A stretch of 57,527 nucleotides of DNA, taken from the IMG/VR virus record IMGVR_UViG_3300022752_000080, positions 1 to 57,527 of that record. The stretch is one strand, 5' to 3'. This DNA is from a virus. Of this stretch, positions 34,157 through 42,800 are shown piece by piece. The translations under genes and the position numbers were made by a program. Position 1 is the stretch's first letter, and every line of letters begins with the position of its first letter. The notes beneath the pieces are model-generated. The model was not told the origin of the DNA. It did no database searches and was given only the letters and a program-made list of their open reading frames with translations.

Positions 34157-35047
34157 TCAAAACGGTTGTGTGTTACGAAATACAAATTCTTCCATCAACT
34201 TAGTAAGTTGATATTCTTGAAAGTATTCCAATGGAACTTTCCTTTCGTTGCTATTTAGTGACTTGTAATAATTCACAATCTCTGTAGCAAGATGTTCAGG
34301 AATACAAGAAAGATCGATTAATTTCCGATTACGTTCGTAATTTTCTCTTGCTTGTTGATCTAAACAGAATACAGATGGATCTTGATTGACCCACTTTTCT
34401 AAGTTTTTCTTACTTATAGGTTTCTGTCTTTTACCTACCACAAATGTATCAGCATCAGATAGGAAGTTAGGTATGCCATCTGACTTATCTCCCTTAATGA
34501 TATGCTCTCTAGCATATGCTTTTGGGTCTGCATGTTTAATCTCCTTTTTTAAAATAGGATTGTATTGCTTCACAAAAGGATATTTTTGTAGTTGAATAAA
34601 ATCTTTGTCACCAGACAAGATTAAAACTTGTTCAGCATCTTCTCCTGCTTTCTGGAGTTTAATATTACGATAGGCTTGATAGGTGGTGAGAGTACTGATA
34701 ACATCATCAGCCTCAGCTCCATATACCTCAACAACTTTATACGGAAAAAAGTTTTTAATTTCATCGCGTATCTTATTCAAGACTTCGAAGATAGCATTCC
34801 AATCTAGATCAGATGCTTCTCGGTCTTTCTTTCTATTCTGTTTGTAATAAGGGAATGCTTCCTTTCGCCAGTAGTGCTTACTGTCATACGCAAGAACAAC
34901 CTCACCATACTTAGGAGAGTATTGTTTTTCAAATGCGCGAAGGGCAGTAAGCACCATATGACGAACAAGATTTTCATTCAAAGCATCGCCTTTCAGTTGC
35001 ACCATCAGATTACTAATCATAATCTGATTCATATCAATTAGAATCAT
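34157..35047 (-). CDS. rnh: RNase H / 5'-3' exonuclease (FEN family)
   Basis: 296 residues. T4 RNase H-type flap nuclease: MILIDMNQIMI (first Asp), VVLAYDSKHYWRKEAFPYYKQNR (Asp and Arg/Lys-rich helix), VYGAEADDVISTL (acidic cluster), VLILSGDKDFIQLQ (Asp pair) and GDKSDGIPNFL (H2TH-type end). Removes RNA primers and flaps on the lagging strand with gp32. ATG immediately after the previous TAA. Confidence 0.93.
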   Translation of the reverse strand: MILIDMNQIMISNLMVQLKGDALNENLVRHMVLTALRAFEKQYSPKYGEVVLAYDSKHYWRKEAFPYYKQNRKKDREASDLDWNAIFEVLNKIRDEIKNFFPYKVVEVYGAEADDVISTLTTYQAYRNIKLQKAGEDAEQVLILSGDKDFIQLQKYPFVKQYNPILKKEIKHADPKAYAREHIIKGDKSDGIPNFLSDADTFVVGKRQKPISKKNLEKWVNQDPSVFCLDQQARENYERNRKLIDLSCIPEHLATEIVNYYKSLNSNERKVPLEYFQEYQLTKLMEEFVFRNTQPF

Positions 35048-35290
35048 TTAATCCTCTTCGTCGTACTCCTCAAAATCTTCAGAATTCTCAAAGCGAACCG
35101 CTACGATCTCATCAGGAATCAGTTGACCATTTTCATCAAACATTTCAGGATGCATGGGAACAATCCTGTTCTTGTTTAAAAATGCATAGATGATATCGTT
35201 GCCGAACCATCCGATCATCAGTCCAATCATAAAAGACCCTACGATACCTATTCCACTAAAGAATAAGATATATGGTGTTGCTGACTCCAT
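35048..35290 (-). CDS. Small membrane protein
   Basis: 80 residues from ATG 35290, with AGGGAG 8 nt upstream. One long transmembrane segment (PYILFFSGIGIVGSFMIGLM and following IGWFG) and an acidic cytosolic tail ending EDFEEYDEED. Adjacent to rnh by TAAATG. Function unknown. Confidence 0.75.
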   Translation of the reverse strand: MESATPYILFFSGIGIVGSFMIGLMIGWFGNDIIYAFLNKNRIVPMHPEMFDENGQLIPDEIVAVRFENSEDFEEYDEED

Positions 35291-35353
35291 CTTACTACTC
35301 CCTTGTTGGTTTGTCAACCTCCCAAGAGAACTCCAGATGAAAATGGAATGTTC

Positions 35354-35425
35354 TGCGTAGGAGGTGAAAAGTGTTACTTAAATTAAATCCATGCTTAGGT
35401 TTGACTTTATCAACCCTCCTACGCA
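35354..35425 (-). promoter_or_regulatory. Long inverted repeat in the leader of the membrane-protein gene
   Basis: A perfect 11-bp inverted repeat (TGCGTAGGAGG at 35354-35364 and its complement at 35415-35425) encloses 50 nt. On the minus-strand transcript the 5' arm contains AGGAGG followed 3 nt later by TTG, opening an 11-codon frame; pairing would hide this Shine-Dalgarno. Lies in an otherwise gene-free 150-bp gap. Confidence 0.6.
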
Positions 35426-35442
35426 ACATGAATTCTATACCT

Positions 35443-35802
35443 TTATTTATTTGAAGTTTTTGGTTTTCTTCCAGGTCGTTTTGATTTCTCATATTGTTTA
35501 GCATCTTCAATAATTTGATTCAAATAATCTCTGGTTTTAATTACTTTTGGTTCGCCCATCCATTCATAAGCTTCTTTTAATAACGTGCTATCTTTGTCTT
35601 TTTTTAAAAACAAATTTAATTCATCAACTTGATCAACAAGAGATGTATACAAATACGAATTCATAAATTTCTTTATATCATTTCTTGATATTTTTTGTGT
35701 TGACAGATATGAAAAAAAGTTTAAATCATATTTGTCTTCAGAAAAAACAAGATTGATTGCCTCATTTACTATATCATATAATGTTTCAATTGCTGCTGTC
35801 AT
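35443..35802 (-). CDS. Hypothetical protein, helical
   Basis: 119 residues: helical N-terminus (MTAAIETLYDIVNEAINLVF), KFMNSYLYTSLVDQVDELNL, and a basic Lys/Arg/Pro tail (SKRPGRKPKTSNK) that could bind nucleic acid. Overlaps the glutaredoxin gene by 17 nt. No family recognised. Confidence 0.72.
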   Translation of the reverse strand: MTAAIETLYDIVNEAINLVFSEDKYDLNFFSYLSTQKISRNDIKKFMNSYLYTSLVDQVDELNLFLKKDKDSTLLKEAYEWMGEPKVIKTRDYLNQIIEDAKQYEKSKRPGRKPKTSNK

Positions 35803-36055
35803 TTTTATTCTTGGAACTCGTCACCAATCCTTCCTTTACGAATAACTTAACAGCATCAACAAGTCCTCCAATTTGTTTCCCATCTACAACAACAAACGGA
35901 AACATGTTAACTCCTGGGAATAATGATTCAAATTCATCTAAAGACATGTCTCTTTTAACAACTACCTCAGTGTAATCGGTTTTTGCCCTTTTAAAAAGTT
36001 CTTTGAGTGTCTTACAATGAGAACATCCAGGCAAAGTATATGCTACTATCTCCAT
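35786..36055 (-). CDS. Glutaredoxin-like protein (CSHC)
   Basis: 89 residues from ATG 36055, which shares its A with the speD TGA. MEIVAYTLPGCSHCKTLKEL carries a CxxC dithiol, MFPFVVVDGKQIGG the cis-Pro region and GG motif of the thioredoxin fold. Probably reduces ribonucleotide reductase or other phage enzymes. A second one is encoded at 48281-48553. Confidence 0.85.
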   Translation of the reverse strand: MEIVAYTLPGCSHCKTLKELFKRAKTDYTEVVVKRDMSLDEFESLFPGVNMFPFVVVDGKQIGGLVDAVKLFVKEGLVTSSKNKNDSSN

Positions 36056-36402
36056 CAAATACCCCGCAAAAATATGTTTATGTTTGGTTTCGTACATTCT
36101 AGCACCTTTACCATGTATTCGCAAGCCTTGTGAGGCATAGTATGATCACCACAGGTAAAGATATCTACAGCAGCATATCCTTTCTCAGGCCACGTATGAA
36201 TACTGATGTGACTTTCTGATAGTAAGCAAACAGCAGTGATTCCCTGTGGCGTGAATTCGTATTTGATTTCTTCTAACAACGTTGCGTTAGCATGTTCTAC
36301 TGCTTGCCTAAGGGAAGTGCTGATGAATGCTGAGTCATTTAAAAGGTCTGCATTACATTCGCATAACTCTGCGATGTGATGAACCCCAAGCACTTCATCC
36401 AT
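36055..36402 (-). CDS. speD: S-adenosylmethionine decarboxylase proenzyme
   Basis: 115 residues from ATG 36402 with GGAG 8 nt upstream; an in-frame TTG precedes it. LLSESHISIHTWPEKGYAAV contains the self-cleavage Glu-Ser that forms the pyruvoyl group and the conserved His; DIFTCGDH carries the catalytic Cys. Makes decarboxylated SAM for spermidine, which may help DNA packaging or stabilise PSII. Length normal for the bacterial short class. Confidence 0.95.
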   Translation of the reverse strand: MDEVLGVHHIAELCECNADLLNDSAFISTSLRQAVEHANATLLEEIKYEFTPQGITAVCLLSESHISIHTWPEKGYAAVDIFTCGDHTMPHKACEYMVKVLECTKPNINIFLRGI

Positions 36403-36435
36403 CAACGTATCTCCAAATAACGCTGTATAACGTTA

Positions 36436-36443
36436 TATTTATT
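36436..36443 (-). promoter_or_regulatory. Late promoter-like AATAAATA upstream of speD
   Basis: Seven of eight core bases followed by TAACG, 34 nt before ATG 36402, downstream of the psbA terminator. Confidence 0.4.
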
Positions 36444-36445
36444 AC

Positions 36446-36473
36446 AAAAAAACCACCCCCTAAAGAGTGGTTT
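36446..36473 (-). terminator. psbA terminator
   Basis: AAACCAC/GTGGTTT stem extended by a weaker internal pairing, followed by seven Ts on the minus strand, about 45 nt after the psbA stop. Confidence 0.8.
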
Positions 36474-36515
36474 AGTTGTTTTTCCGATAAATGTCAATTA
36501 TCGAGAATCCAAGTA

Positions 36516-37598
36516 TCAACCGATAGCAGGTGCTGTAAGAGCAACGGGTGTCATATCAGCAGCGGCAAGATCCAGAGGAAAATTGTGAGCATTCCTTTCG
36601 TGCATCACTTCAAAACCGAGACCAGCACGGTTGAGAATATCAGCCCAAGTGTTAATAACGCGACCGTTATTATCGAGCAGAGACTGGTTAAAGTTGAAAC
36701 CGTTGAGGTTGAATGCCATCGTGCTAACTCCCAGAGCAGCAAACCAGATGCCAATTACAGGCCAAGCAGCGAGGAAGAAGTGCAGCGAGCGGGAGTTATT
36801 GAAGGAAGCATATTGGAAAATAAGGCGACCAAAATAACCGTGAGCAGCTACAATGTTGTAGGTTTCTTCTTCTTGACCGAACTTGTATCCATAGTTTTGG
36901 GATTCAGTTTCGGTTGTTTCACGAACGAGTGAAGAAGTGACCAGAGATCCATGCATAGCAGAGAAAAGAGAACCGCCAAATACACCAGCCACCCCAAGCA
37001 TATGGAAGGGGTGCATGAGGATATTATGCTCCGCCTGAAAAACAAGCATGTAGTTAAATGTTCCACTAATGCCGAGCGGCATACCATCAGAGAAGGAACC
37101 TTGTCCAAAGGGATACACGAGGAAAACTGCAGTAGCAGCAGCAACGGGTGCGCTGTAGGCAACACAAATCCAAGGACGCATACCAAGTCGGTAAGAAAGT
37201 TCCCATTCACGACCCATGTAACAGAAGACACCGATAAGAAAGTGGAAGACCACTAATTGATAAGGACCACCATTATATAGCCACTCATCGAGTGACATTG
37301 CATTCCAGATGGGATAGAAGTGAAGACCGATTGCGTTGCTTGAAGGAACAACAGCACCAGAGATGATGTTGTTACCATACATAAGCGAACCAGCAACGGG
37401 TTCACGAATGCCGTCGATATCGACGGGAGGTGCAGCGATAAAAGCGACGATGAAACAAATGGTTGCTGCAAGCAGGGTAGGAATCATAAGAGTTCCAAAC
37501 CATCCAACATAAAGACGATTGTTGGTAGAGGTAACCCACTCGCAGAAGTTTTGCCAAATGTTTTCACCACCGCGACGTTGTGCGATAGTTGCAGTCAT
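36516..37598 (-). CDS. psbA: Photosystem II reaction-centre protein D1
   Basis: 360 residues, full length, five-helix D1. Visible landmarks: [47 protein letters not shown], redox-active Tyr162 in [14 protein letters not shown] (TyrZ, one residue later than standard numbering), the Mn ligand Asp in the same segment, and [23 protein letters not shown] with metal-binding histidines. Position 131 (130 in standard numbering) is Glu, as in the high-light D1:2 form. The C-terminal extension after NFPLDLA would be removed by host CtpA. It replaces damaged host D1 during infection. Own sigma70 promoter and terminator make it a single-gene unit. Confidence 0.98.
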   Translation of the reverse strand: MTATIAQRRGGENIWQNFCEWVTSTNNRLYVGWFGTLMIPTLLAATICFIVAFIAAPPVDIDGIREPVAGSLMYGNNIISGAVVPSSNAIGLHFYPIWNAMSLDEWLYNGGPYQLVVFHFLIGVFCYMGREWELSYRLGMRPWICVAYSAPVAAATAVFLVYPFGQGSFSDGMPLGISGTFNYMLVFQAEHNILMHPFHMLGVAGVFGGSLFSAMHGSLVTSSLVRETTETESQNYGYKFGQEEETYNIVAAHGYFGRLIFQYASFNNSRSLHFFLAAWPVIGIWFAALGVSTMAFNLNGFNFNQSLLDNNGRVINTWADILNRAGLGFEVMHERNAHNFPLDLAAADMTPVALTAPAIG

Positions 37599-37663
37599 TG
37601 AAATACTCCGAGTAGTTGAGGTAAGTATTGTGAAGAAATGTTTTCATTTCTTAACATTTATTT

Positions 37664-37692
37664 ATGTTAGCACGGGTTGCCATACCTGTCAA
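37664..37692 (-). promoter_or_regulatory. Sigma70 promoter TTGACA-17-TAACAT for psbA
   Basis: -35 at 37687-37692, -10 at 37664-37669, about 66 nt upstream of the psbA ATG. Confidence 0.8.
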
Positions 37693-37711
37693 GCCCCCAT
37701 GCCGCAGGAAT

Positions 37712-37719
37712 TATAAATA
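37712..37719 (+). promoter_or_regulatory. T4-type late promoter TATAAATA for the fibre-protease operon
   Basis: Exact late core on the plus strand, 32 nt before ATG 37752. Divergent from the psbA promoter, so the 153-bp gap separates early-type leftward and late rightward transcription. Confidence 0.75.
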
Positions 37720-37751
37720 TAACTAAATAGGGAACTCATTGTAGGTTACGA

Positions 37752-39872
37752 ATGGCAAATAGATACCCATTAATTGCCAACGCTGTTACAAGACAATTAG
37801 AAGAAGTTAAAATAGGTGATAATTTAAATCTTACACAAACTGGAATTTTTGATGGAACCAGCACAGGATTATCTGGTTATATTTTAACTTCAACTGGTTC
37901 AACTGTATCATGGCAGGCACCATTATCAACAGAACAAGTCCAAGATATTATTGGAGACATGGTTTCTGTAAATACAGAGACTAATATCTCAGTAACTTAC
38001 GATGACTCTAATGGAAAATTAAATTTTTCTGTTCCAATAGCAACGACAACAATCGCTGGAGCAGTAAAACCAGATGGTTCAACACTAAGTATAGCTCCAG
38101 ATGGAACTCTCACTGTAATTGGGGGAGGTGGCAGCAACGTAACAAACTTAGATAGTCTATCTGATGTTCAAATCGGTGGTGTAATCACTGGTCAAACTCT
38201 ACGTTACAATGGCACACAGTTTGTAAACGTAAATCTGTCTTATAATGATTTGTCAAACAGACCAGCATTATCTACAGTAGCGACATCTGGTTCTTACAAC
38301 GATCTAACATTCAAACCTTTTATTCCATCTCTTATCAATGACCTCAGCGATGTAGAAGGAACTCCATCAGTAGGTCAAGTTTTAAAATGGAACGGTACTG
38401 TATGGGCTCCCGCAGCAGACTTAACAGGTGGTGGCGGTGGTGGCGGTGGCATCACCTTATCAGATCTTTCGGTAACAACAGGAACCGCGGCTGGCGGTGG
38501 TTCATTGTCATATGACAACAATAATGGCACATTCACGTTCACCCCACCAAATCTTTCTGTTTATTTGACAAGTGAAACAAATGCCGATTGGAATGCTACA
38601 ACTGGTGTTGCTCAAATTTTAAACAAACCAACACTTGCTGCTGTAGCAACATCTGGTTCATACAATGATCTTTCAAATACACCAACAATCCCAGCAGCAC
38701 AAGTTCCATCGGATTGGACAGCAACGACAGGTGTTACACGCATCTTAAATAAACCAACTCTTGCTACTGTAGCAACATCTGGTTCATATAATGATTTAAC
38801 GAATAGACCAAGTTTAGCAACCGTAGCAACTAGCGGTGAATACGCTGACTTAGCAAACAGACCAAGCTTAGCATCCGTTGCTATCTCAGCATCATATAAT
38901 GATCTCGTAGATCAACCTGTTATTCCCGCAGCACAAGTTGCTTCTGATTGGAATGCCACTACTGGCATATCAAGAATCTTAAACAAACCAACACTATCAA
39001 CCGTTGCCACAACAGGAAATTATTTTGATCTAGCAAATCGCCCAACGCTATCTACTGTATCGGCAACTGGTTCATACAATGATCTATTAAACAGACCAAC
39101 ATTATCAACTGTTGCTATCACTGGTTCTTATAATGATCTGACAAATAGACCAACATTAGTTACTGCTCTCAGTGCTCTAACAGATGTTACACTAACATCC
39201 CCAATATCAAATCAAACAATTCGCTACAATGGAACACGTTGGGTAAACGTAACCGACAACTTCATTGGAAGAGATGGAGTATCTGTATCAACCGCAACTG
39301 CTTCTGGCGGTGGAAGTTTATCTTACAATAATACAAATGGTGTTTTCACTTTCACTCCACCTAACTTAAGTAGTTACCTCACTGGTATCGGAAATCTTTC
39401 TATTGATGCTTTATCAGACGTTGCTATTGGTACACCACAAGTTGGGCAAACTCTAAAATGGAACGGTAGTAATTGGTCTCCAGCAGACTCTGCTGGCGGA
39501 AGATCAACCGCATTTGCTTCTACTTCTTCAATAGCGAATGGAGCAGCAGAAAATGTAACGATAGTTGGATTCAAATCCTATGCTTTATTAAAGATTCAAA
39601 CTTCGACAGCAGCATGGGTAACACTTTATTCAGATACTGGCAGTAGATTATCTGATTCTTCGCGTTTAGAAAATACAGATCCCGCACCAGGAGCAGGCAT
39701 TATCGCTGAAGTTATTCATACCGCAGCACAAACAACAATCATAACACCAGGAACAATCGGATGGAATAATGACGCTGTTCCATCAACAAACATCTATGCT
39801 AAAGTTGTGAACAAGAGTGGATCCGCCGCAGCAATTACAGTAACACTAACAGTTCTACAATTAGAAACCTAA
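37752..39872 (+). CDS. Tail-fibre-like virion protein with short tandem repeats
   Basis: 706 residues. N-terminus MANRYPLIANAVTRQLEEVK is a common attachment region of cyanophage fibre-like proteins. Residues ~160-460 contain about nine diverged repeats of the form A-x-S-G-SYNDLxNRPTL-S-T-V, with WNATTG(V/I)xxILNKPTL spacers. Two matching blocks (ITLSDLSVTTGTAAGGGSLS... and a later copy with VSTATASGGGSLSY) frame the repeats, and the end (from FASTSSIANGAAENVTI) looks like a compact beta head domain. Likely recognises the host surface or the adjoining protein. Followed 1 nt later by the protease gene. Confidence 0.8.
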   Translation: MANRYPLIANAVTRQLEEVKIGDNLNLTQTGIFDGTSTGLSGYILTSTGSTVSWQAPLSTEQVQDIIGDMVSVNTETNISVTYDDSNGKLNFSVPIATTTIAGAVKPDGSTLSIAPDGTLTVIGGGGSNVTNLDSLSDVQIGGVITGQTLRYNGTQFVNVNLSYNDLSNRPALSTVATSGSYNDLTFKPFIPSLINDLSDVEGTPSVGQVLKWNGTVWAPAADLTGGGGGGGGITLSDLSVTTGTAAGGGSLSYDNNNGTFTFTPPNLSVYLTSETNADWNATTGVAQILNKPTLAAVATSGSYNDLSNTPTIPAAQVPSDWTATTGVTRILNKPTLATVATSGSYNDLTNRPSLATVATSGEYADLANRPSLASVAISASYNDLVDQPVIPAAQVASDWNATTGISRILNKPTLSTVATTGNYFDLANRPTLSTVSATGSYNDLLNRPTLSTVAITGSYNDLTNRPTLVTALSALTDVTLTSPISNQTIRYNGTRWVNVTDNFIGRDGVSVSTATASGGGSLSYNNTNGVFTFTPPNLSSYLTGIGNLSIDALSDVAIGTPQVGQTLKWNGSNWSPADSAGGRSTAFASTSSIANGAAENVTIVGFKSYALLKIQTSTAAWVTLYSDTGSRLSDSSRLENTDPAPGAGIIAEVIHTAAQTTIITPGTIGWNNDAVPSTNIYAKVVNKSGSAAAITVTLTVLQLET

Positions 39873-39873
39873 T

Positions 39874-42800
39874 ATGAACTTAGAAGATATTCTTTCAGGA
39901 AGAGAATCAAAAGAAAAAAATTTAAATACCGAAATTATTTCTTGTTACACAAAAGAACAAGATAACGGTTGTGGGTTGAGAGAATATGTCGTTACATTAC
40001 ATAACTTTGAAGACTTAGATAATTTTTATGATGAAATGCAAAGTGATAATGGAGATGATTATATTCCAGATAGGTCCGTAGAACGAACAAATAAAAGACC
40101 TTTAAGTAGAAATACTCATTATATATTAACAAAAGAAGAAGCAGAAAAATTAAAAGAAGATCCAAGAGTATGGGATGTAGATCTCACAATGGAAGAGAAA
40201 GGAATTGTAGCAGTCCCTCTGGGATCAACATCAATAAACAATGGAGTGTTCGCAAGAAAGTCTGCGGGTTTTTTAAACACTGATATAAACTGGGGATTAC
40301 TAGCACACTCAAATCCTACAGCAGTTTCGATATTAGATCAAGCTGGAACAGACTTTTTAAATAGTTTAGGGCAAGCAAAGTATTCTACATGGGGAAGTGA
40401 CAGAACAGGAAACGCAACTGCTTCAACTAAAATACCTTTTAATGGAGAAAATGTTGATGTTGTTATTGTTGATGATGAAATACCTGTAAATCATCCCGAA
40501 TTCGCAGTAAATTCTGATGGCACTGGTGGTAGCAGAGTAAATGAAATCAACTGGTGGAGTTTATACAGATCAGTTGTTCAGAGTATTGACAACGATGTAG
40601 TAGACGCATCTGTTCCATCAACGTATAATTATGGCAACTATGGTGACCACGGAACTCATGTTGCTGGTATATGTGCTGGCAACAGGCTGGGGTGGGCAAG
40701 AAAAGCAAACATCTATAGTTTATATGCTTATGATACCACAAAAGTTCCTCCATCATTAATGTATGATTTGCTAAGAGCATTTCATTTAAACAAACCAGTT
40801 AATGGTACAACTGGAAGAAGAAATCCAACTATAACGAATCATAGTTACGGTTATGTTACACTACTTCCCATCACTCAAATAACGCAAGTTAGATATAGAG
40901 GATCAAATATAAACGTTTCTTTCACAAATAATCAATCAGATTTAAATATTTTAAGAGGAACGTATGGTCTTAGTGGAGGATTGTTTACTACTTTTATCTA
41001 CAACAACTACCCAACAACCTCATCACAATGGTGCGTTCAACTACCTATTAGAGGAGGAATAGCACAACAAGCAGATATTGAAGATGCGATATCAAATGGC
41101 ATTGTTTTCGTATCTGCTGCTGGAAATTACGGTGATACCAGCGTGAGTTCTACACACCCAGATTATAATAATTCGTTAGTTTATAATTACCAAAGTCAAA
41201 ATAGCACCCAAGTCTATACTGGATTTATAGATTTTTATAAGAGAGGAACAGATCCCGCCGCTGTTCCAGCAGGAATAACCGTAGGAAATATAGATTCAGT
41301 TGCTGCTCTAAAAATGAGCACATCATCTTCAGACACAGAACAAGTTTGGATAGAATTTAAAGTCAACAGTTCATCTCACGGCAACACATGTGATGTTTGG
41401 GCGGCTGGAACAAACATCCTATCCTCAGTATATACCTCACAAACACTGAAAGATCCAAGGAACAATTCATTCTCATTGAATGTGTTGAGTGGAACAAGCA
41501 TGGCATCACCACAAGTAGCTGGTATGATTGCTTGTCTAGCAGAAAGATATCCAAGATTTAAACAATCAGACTTTTTGAGCTTGTTAAGATACTATGGTTA
41601 CACAGGACCAAATTATAATTATTCAAGAACGTTTCCTGGTTTTTATCACAAACATTATGTCACAAATACAGGATCTACTTCATATGAATTTACATCAAAC
41701 GCAGATAGATTGTTTAGCAGGAATGGCAGCAACCAAAACTTCGATATAAGAATTGGCGAGATCGTGGAGTTTTCAATCAACACTCCTGGTCAACCATTTT
41801 GGATCAAGACTTTACAAATTACTGGAACTGGTAACGCGGTCACAACTGGCATCACAAACAACGGAGCAACGTCAGGTAGTATCATTTGGGATACTACTAA
41901 CGTTGCTCCTGGTACTTATTACTATATTTCTCAGAACTCTTCTATCATGACAGGAACTATCACGTTGAAATATTCTCAACTTGATAGAGCTTACACTGCT
42001 GTTGATGCCAGAACACAACCTTACGTTTTATTCCCAACTACACTGAGAAAAACAACTGGGTATATATCCTCAGATGTAGCAGAATCTCCTAGACCAGCAA
42101 GCGGATTAACTTTTCCGAGAAAAAGAATTTGGCAAACTGGAACTGTTGGTGGACAATCTTCTTCCGTATCCACAATACAAACATATAGTATTACACCTTC
42201 CACTACTACTATTAGTGAAGGATCTACAGTGACTTTTAATGTTACAACAAATAACGTACCAAATGGCACTACACTATATTGGACTACCGTTTCAACAGGT
42301 GGAAATCTGAACTCAGATGATTTTATTGATTTGCGTGTTGATAGTTCTTTTTTAATTAATAATGGAAACGCCACGATATCTAGAACATTATTCAATGATA
42401 CTTTGACTGAAGGAGTAGAATCTTTTTATCTAGAAATAAGAACAAATTCAATTACTGGACCAGTAGTTGCTACTAGTCCTAGTATATCAATCAATGATAC
42501 CTCCATAACACCAACACCAACTTATAACATATCACAAGATAGAACATCTGTCAATGAAGGATCTTCAATTGTATTTACACTCACAACAACAAATGTACCA
42601 AATGGCACTACATTGTATTGGACAATAGGAGGAAATGTATCAAATACAGATTTCACAGATTTTCTTTCTAGTTCATCGTTTCTAACCACAAACAACTCAA
42701 CAACAATAACAAGAACTTTAAGAAACGATATCACCACTGAAGGAGCAGAAATATTTAATTTACAAATAAGAACAGGTTCTATTTCTGGACCTGTTGTTGC

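Noticed and set aside
35290-35317. TTGACA-17-TAAGAT promoter in front of the membrane-protein gene
   Set aside because: The -10 would overlap the start codon and the transcript would begin inside the ORF; the TTGACA is explained by chance.
35295-35510. 71-residue minus-strand ORF across the inverted repeat
   Set aside because: Overlaps two better genes, covers the hairpin and a late-promoter-like AATAAATA, and has no family resemblance.
36469-36497. TTGACA with TAAACC 17 bp downstream, after psbA
   Set aside because: The -10 matches poorly and lies in the terminator stem.
37752-39872. Possible CRISPR or satellite array from the regular repeats
   Set aside because: Repeats are diverged, in frame and translate to SYNDLxNRPTL-type fibre modules; there are no constant repeats with unique spacers.
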